From positions 7,740,001 through 7,804,000 of the forward strand of contig CM071595.1 in the NCBI GenBank assembly GCA_036435485.1: a stretch of DNA of 64,000 nucleotides, given 5' to 3'. The notes beneath the pieces are model-generated. The model worked only from the letters and a program-made list of their open reading frames with translations, was not told the origin of the DNA and ran no database searches. Source of the DNA: Saposhnikovia divaricata (Eukaryota; Streptophyta; Magnoliopsida; Apiales; Apiaceae). The translations under genes and the position numbers were made by a program. Positions within the stretch are counted from its first letter, which is position 1; each line of letters begins with the position of its first letter. This document shows, one piece after another, positions 59,529 through 64,000 of this stretch.

Positions 59529-59868
59529 CACTACAAGAAAAATGACCATTTATGACGGAAATTTAACACTGAAATCGTCGCAATTGATACCAATTACGAC
59601 GGGAAAAAATCGTCATTTTTGCTCGAGTCTTAAGTTCGGATTTTCGTCACAAGTTCAAATTTCGTCACAAGTTTAAATTTTCATCATAAGTTCCAAAATG
59701 GGGCCCACTTTCTACAATAAAATAATATAGGAACTTCCGACGAAAATAACCGTCATAAATAAACTTTATTTTTATTTCATTTAAATGAAAATTAATAGAT
59801 TTATTTACCAACAAAAATGCAAGAAATGACGATTCAAATTCCGTCGTAAGTTAAGTCCACACATTTTT

Positions 59869-60170
59869 TAAAAAAAAAGCACCGGAATCTTGAAATTCCA
59901 GAAACCGGTACCAAAACCTGCACCGATGTACACTAAATTGCATCGATGCAACTGGTACAATACATGAAGGACTATACGAGATGCTCAACAAAGAATTCTC
60001 CAAATCGAATCCGATTTCGTGGTACTGCTGAGCCATCAAGCCTATAATAGTGAGCTTCTTATAATAATCACTCTTGAAGGAGCTCTTGATTATTGTGATG
60101 CAAAACATTCCCCACGACTTGTCATAAAATAAGCTTTCCTTGTCTAATCGAACGTTTAAATCCTGGTACT
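59869..60170 (-). pseudogene. Captured coding piece of unknown origin
   Basis: The minus strand is open through YQDLNVRLDKESLFYDKSWG, MFCITIIKSSFKSDYYKK and LTIIGLMAQQYHEIGFDLEN, which looks like real protein rather than chance sequence. I do not recognise the family. It lies downstream, in the same sense, of the GATA piece inside CACTA element 4. Confidence 0.4.
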
Positions 60171-60186
60171 GATTTAAACATTCTCT

Positions 60187-60768
60187 TCACTCAATAAATT
60201 TAACCCGTTCTCTGAAATGCTTCTCTCTCTGTTCAAATTCTTTAATCTGATCAATTTCTTTCTCCATCATCAAATTGTTAACCTCCTTTTCTTCCTCATT
60301 TTTCGGCTTCTGCTGCTGATTCGTTTTTTCGTTGTTAAGTTCTTTGTTTTCCTCCTTTTTCGGCAAAATAAGTTCACTGTCAGCTAACCAATATGCTTGT
60401 TCAAGCAAAGGAGGGTCTGAGTTTGTCATTTGGAGATGGTGTGACCAGCTTGTGAATTGGCTAGTGATTCTTCTGGATTTGTTACCAATTGGGCCTCTGC
60501 TTCTTTTGCTTCTTGACTTGCCTGGTATCACAAACTTATGTAGGATAGATAACTTGTTGTTTCTTTGTGGTTCCACCACTTGCAATGGCTTCAAATTTGC
60601 TTCTTCAGCTTCTGCTTTAGGATTGATTGTACTGCCACTGTTGCTGCTGGTAGTTTTTTCAACAATTTGGGGTGTCACTGCAGCAGGGGGCAAACAATTC
60701 CCAGCGCTGGAGAAACAATCTTCTACGTATATCGACAGCCACTCTAAATTCATGTCGCCTTCCTGCAT
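60187..60768 (-). pseudogene. Captured GATA-factor N-terminal region fused to a coiled coil
   Basis: 193 codons on the minus strand. It begins MQEGDMNLEWLSIYVEDCFS with SAGNCLPP, continues LHKFVIPGKSRSKRSRGP and LTSWSHHL-like FTSWSHHLQMTNSDPPLLEQ and AYWLADSELILPKKEE, which match the N-terminal half of a plant GATA-type transcription factor. The CX2C zinc finger that binds DNA is absent. After residue about 145 it changes to Lys/Glu/Gln repeats ending EKEIDQIKEFEQREKHFRER, the FRIGIDA-like coiled-coil style. The chimera is open, so a fusion transcript is conceivable, but without the finger it could not act as a GATA activator. Confidence 0.72.
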
Positions 60769-61033
60769 TTTTATGCAAAATAAAAAAGAAAAACGAATAT
60801 CGTCTTAAATCTTAATGGCCCTTTATGTAAAGTTTGGATTTTTATGGAAGAAATTTTTTCCCCAAGGCCCCAACTGAAAATGCATAGCAGAGACTTGCAC
60901 TAAAGAAACATTAAGATTCTGAGTATTTGCAGAAAAGCAAAGCTTAATTTTTGAAGAGGTAAAAATTTAATGAAATGAGAACCACAGCAGAAGCAGAGCT
61001 ACATATGAAGAGTAACACTGGTAAGTGGCAACC

Positions 61034-61666
61034 CTACGCAATCATGAAGAGATAGAGAAGTAGCAATTTATAATCAAGTTTTTTCTCCCCGACTTGAAGT
61101 TTCCTGCATCTTTCTTCACTCAATGCATTCTTCACATCAATTTCTTTCTCCTTCAAATTCATGCTCCCTACCCACTCCTTGAAGTGCTTCTCTTTCAACT
61201 CAAATTCTTTCAGCTGATCTTGAAGTTTTTTCTCCCTGATTTCAACTCCCCTACATCTTTCTTCACTTGATACACACTTCAGCTCAATTTCTTTCTTCTT
61301 CAAATCCATAGCTTCCACCGACTCTTTTAGCCTCTTCTCTTTCAATTCAAATTCTTTCCACCGATCATCAAGTTTTTTCTCCCTAATTTCAACTCCCCTA
61401 CATCTTTCTTTCTTCGCATCAAATTCTTTCTCCCTCTTATCAATCGTTTCGACCCGCTCCTTCAAGCACTTCTCTTTCACTTCAATCTCCTTAACCCTCT
61501 CGTCAACCTCTTTCTTTTCCTTATCCAACTTCTCCTTTTTCAAATTAAACTCCCTACACAAATCATGCGTGAATTTCTTAACCATCTCAAGTTCATTCTC
61601 CATGGAAACAAAACTCTCCTCCCTACTCTCAACCTCCTTACTTCTCTTCTCCACCAATCGCAACAC
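61034..61666 (-). pseudogene. Captured FRIGIDA-like coiled-coil region
   Basis: 210 codons on the minus strand made of repeated ELKEK/IREKK heptads (KEFELKEKRLKESVEAMD, EERCRGVEIREKKL twice, KEFELKEKHFKEWVGSMN). This is the repetitive N-terminal coiled coil of plant FRIGIDA-like proteins. The conserved central Frigida domain is missing. The frame ends at a short hydrophobic tail (LLLLYLFMIA). It lies upstream, in the same sense, of the GATA chimera inside CACTA element 4. Confidence 0.7.
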
Positions 61667-62904
61667 CTACCCGCCTCCATCCTCTTCACAGACTGCACCA
61701 CCACGCCCCTTCTCCAATTCGCGTCACCATTCCTCGCCTCCGTCCTCTGTTCTTCTCCTGTGCACCCACCTCGTTCCACCGGTTAGCAGCCATCTCCGCT
61801 TTCACCGCCCCTCTACCATCTATTCCTTCACCTCGCACAACCACTGCTATTCAAGGTCTCAAACCCGTCACTCTCACCTTCGTCTTCTTTCTCTACCTCG
61901 CACCATCCCCTTCAATTCGAATAACATCCTCCCACCTCTGTTCTTCTACAGTTTTTCCTCTACATCACAGCCTACAACCAATCCTCTTCCACCCATCCCT
62001 TTTGCCTCAAGCACCGCTGCGCCGACCTCCCCATCTCTTTTGCTTCTCCCCTTCAATTCGCGCAGCCACCAACGCCACCATCCCCTCAACCCACCTCCGT
62101 TTACCATCTACTCCACCTGCCTTCACCACCGAACTCCTCTATTCTACAGCCGCCTTCATATAATTTTAGAAGATTATATGTATATGTATATATGTGTAAT
62201 GAGAGAGAGAGAGAGACTAGAGAGAGAGAGCTGCTAGATGAAAGAGATAAGGGGGATATGGGGTGGGGGGCGGCCGAGTGTTGTGATAAGGAGTCGGTAG
62301 AAAAGGGGTTAGAGATATTTAACGGTTAGGATTTAATCCTAGTTGCATGAACGGCTCAGATCGGCTATGTTTTACATGTCATCAATCCAAACCATCTCCT
62401 CTCAGCAAATTGCAGCACGCCAAGTGTCCCTGAATTACAAATCAGCAAAAATATATACAAATATGTGCATTATTTATCAAATATTTATATCTTGTAAATT
62501 AAAAATAAAATGCTTAAAGTATTCAATAAATATTCAAATAAATTTTTAATATGTATTCGATATAATGCAAATAAATAACAATAAAAATTGAAACAAATAA
62601 TAATTATTTAATAGTGGCATTCTAATATTTTATAATAAGCACGTATTTAAAATAAAAATATAAGTAATAGTAACATTCAAAAATAATATTTAAAAAAAAT
62701 ATAATAGAAATTTATTAAAATATAGTAGACCACTACTATAAATTTTTAATATAAGTTTAAAAATATCATTTAAATCCAAGTTGAACATTACTAAAATACG
62801 CACGTAGTATATTAGAAAATTTAAGAAAATTATATCATTAAAAAGTACATCTAATCTATTTTAAAATAATAGATAATATATATATATATATATATATATA
62901 ATTT
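61667..62904. other. CACTA interior: upstream region of captured genes
   Basis: 61667-62150 continues C-rich sequence whose + strand opens into a Ser/Pro-rich frame, judged a shadow or 5' leader. A GA microsatellite lies at 62200-62230. 62440-62900 is extremely AT-rich with a (TA)n tract at 62878-62900. Confidence 0.5.
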
Positions 62905-63820
62905 AGTAATATTTGCAAAATTTGAAAAAATAAAAAATTAATTTGGATGTGAAATTAGTAGTCAACTTTTGATTTGACTAGTTCTACTAACTAGTACTTT
63001 GTCCCAAATTGTTGTTTCTATTTTTTGAATAATATTTATCGACGATCTAAAGATGTCAATACATATCTAATTTAGTGATATTTTCAAAATTTAAAAATAA
63101 AATTCACTTTGGATACTGAAATTAGTGGTCAACTATGGATTTGACTATTACTACTAACTAGTACTTTGTCCCAGTCTGTTGTTTCAATTTTCTTAAAAAT
63201 ACATATTGGCGATCAAACCATACGGATGTCAATATATATCTAAATAAGTGATATTCCCAAAATTTTACGAAATTAAAAATTAATTTGGATAGTGAAATTA
63301 GTAGTCAACTATTGATTTGACTAGTACTACTAACCAGTACTTTATCCCAGGTTGTCGTTTCTATTTTTTTAAAACTATTTATCGACGATCCAATAGTACA
63401 GATGTCAATATATATCTAAATAAGTGATATTCCCAAAATTTTAAAAAATAAAAATTAATTTGGATAGTGAAATTAGTAGTCAACTATTGATTTGACTAGT
63501 ACTACTACCTAGTACTTCGTCCCATATTATTTTTTCTATTTTTTTAAAAAATATTTATCGACGATCCAACCACACGGATGTCAAAACATATCTAATTAAA
63601 TGATATTCCCAAAGTTTCAAAAAATAAAAAATTAATTTGGTTGGAGTTATTAGTAAATCACTACTAGTCCGACTAGTATTAGTAACTAGTGCTTCGTCCC
63701 ATATTATTGTTTCCATTTAAAAAAAAATATTTCTCGATGATCCAACCGTACGGATGTCAAGACATATCTAATTAAATGTTATTCCCAAAGTTTCGAAAAA
63801 TAAAAAATTAATTTATGTGG
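62905..63820. repeat. Second array of the ~177-bp tandem repeat (five to six units)
   Basis: Anchors (GACGATCCAA and variants) lie at about 63041, 63208, 63384, 63560 and 63736, spacing 167-176. The units share CGGATGTCAATATATATCTAA, GTGATATTCCCAAAATTTT, AAAATTAATTTGGATAGTGA and TTGACTAGTACTACTAACTAGTAC. The last unit is closest to the units at 39690-40180. Confidence 0.88.
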
Positions 63821-64000
63821 TTGATGTATACATAATAAGAAAAAATGTTGAAGAACTTTACGACGGATTAAGAAGATCGTCGTAATTCTAGGGAACTTAT
63901 GACGGAAATTTCGTCATAATTAACCCAGAATTACGACGATCTTCTTAATCCGTCATAAGTAACCCAGAATTACGACACATTTTTCCGTCGTAAGTTTACA

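Larger units (their letters stand above)
59529..64000. mobile_element. CACTA transposon 4 with captured genes, running out of the window
   Basis: The left end CACTACAAGAAAAATGACC is a classic plant CACTA terminus. Subterminal words GACGGAAATTT, CGTCGTAAGT and CGTCACAAGTT fill 59555-59850 and reappear at 63855-64000 (CGACGGATTAAG, CCGTCGTAAGT), so the right end is just beyond the window. The interior carries GATA-factor and FRIGIDA-like pieces on the minus strand and an array of the 177-bp repeat. No transposase was seen. Confidence 0.82.

Noticed and set aside
61569..62237. Ser/Pro-rich open frame of 222 codons on the + strand
   Set aside because: It overlaps the antisense of the FRIGIDA-like piece and its C-rich leader; low-complexity composition explains its openness.
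1..64000. CRISPR arrays, rRNA genes, bacterial operons or attachment sites
   Set aside because: None fits a plant nuclear window; the regular repeats are transposon subterminal arrays or tandem repeats.

Overview
The window is plant nuclear DNA, almost certainly from a eudicot. Three spliced plant genes are visible (transaldolase, soluble acid invertase, a FIL/YAB3-type YABBY factor), with GT-AG introns, strong AT richness, and dense plant transposon families (CACTA, hAT-like, Stowaway, Emigrant, tRNA-derived SINE, Ty1-copia). I cannot name the species; an asterid is possible but unproven.

Layout. 1-3597: the last ten exons of a plastid-type transaldolase gene (+). 4415-8313: a complete vacuolar-type acid invertase gene (+) with a TATA box, the classic 9-nt mini-exon, a Stowaway MITE in intron 2 and a palindrome-rich element in intron 6. 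9270-12660: a CACTA element carrying exon pieces of host genes (an alpha/beta hydrolase and a calcineurin-B-like EF-hand protein). 13151-16738: MITEs, including a three-level nest (Tourist-like element, then hAT-like element, then solo LTR). 16880-17700: a decayed copia gag-protease remnant. 19117-21303: a seven-exon YABBY gene (-) with its TATA box. 21773-35190: gene-free AT-rich DNA with a SINE, hAT-like elements, an Emigrant MITE and other short repeats. 35191-40475: a hAT-like element split by a second gene-capturing CACTA (PRP16 helicase, lipid phosphate phosphatase and M16 peptidase pieces) and holding a small array of a ~177-bp tandem repeat. 41440-43124: a third CACTA with a changed subterminal motif. 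43600-59135: a mosaic of retrotransposon LTR-like sequence, CACTA-type ends, two orphan ORFs and a 5'-truncated copia element with a 3.5-kb accessory reading frame after pol. 59529 to the window end: a fourth CACTA that has captured GATA-factor and FRIGIDA-like coding pieces and holds a second array of the 177-bp repeat.

How the parts relate. The two metabolic genes are head-to-tail on the + strand but have unrelated jobs: pentose phosphate carbon exchange and sucrose cleavage. The YABBY gene stands alone. Everything else is mobile DNA. The most notable theme is repeated exon capture (transduplication) by CACTA elements: at least seven recognisable host-gene pieces from unrelated genes, all on the minus strand, sit between arrays of short subterminal repeats. 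The second theme is the long, stop-interrupted accessory ORF of the copia element. No intact transposase was found in any of the CACTA elements, so they look non-autonomous.
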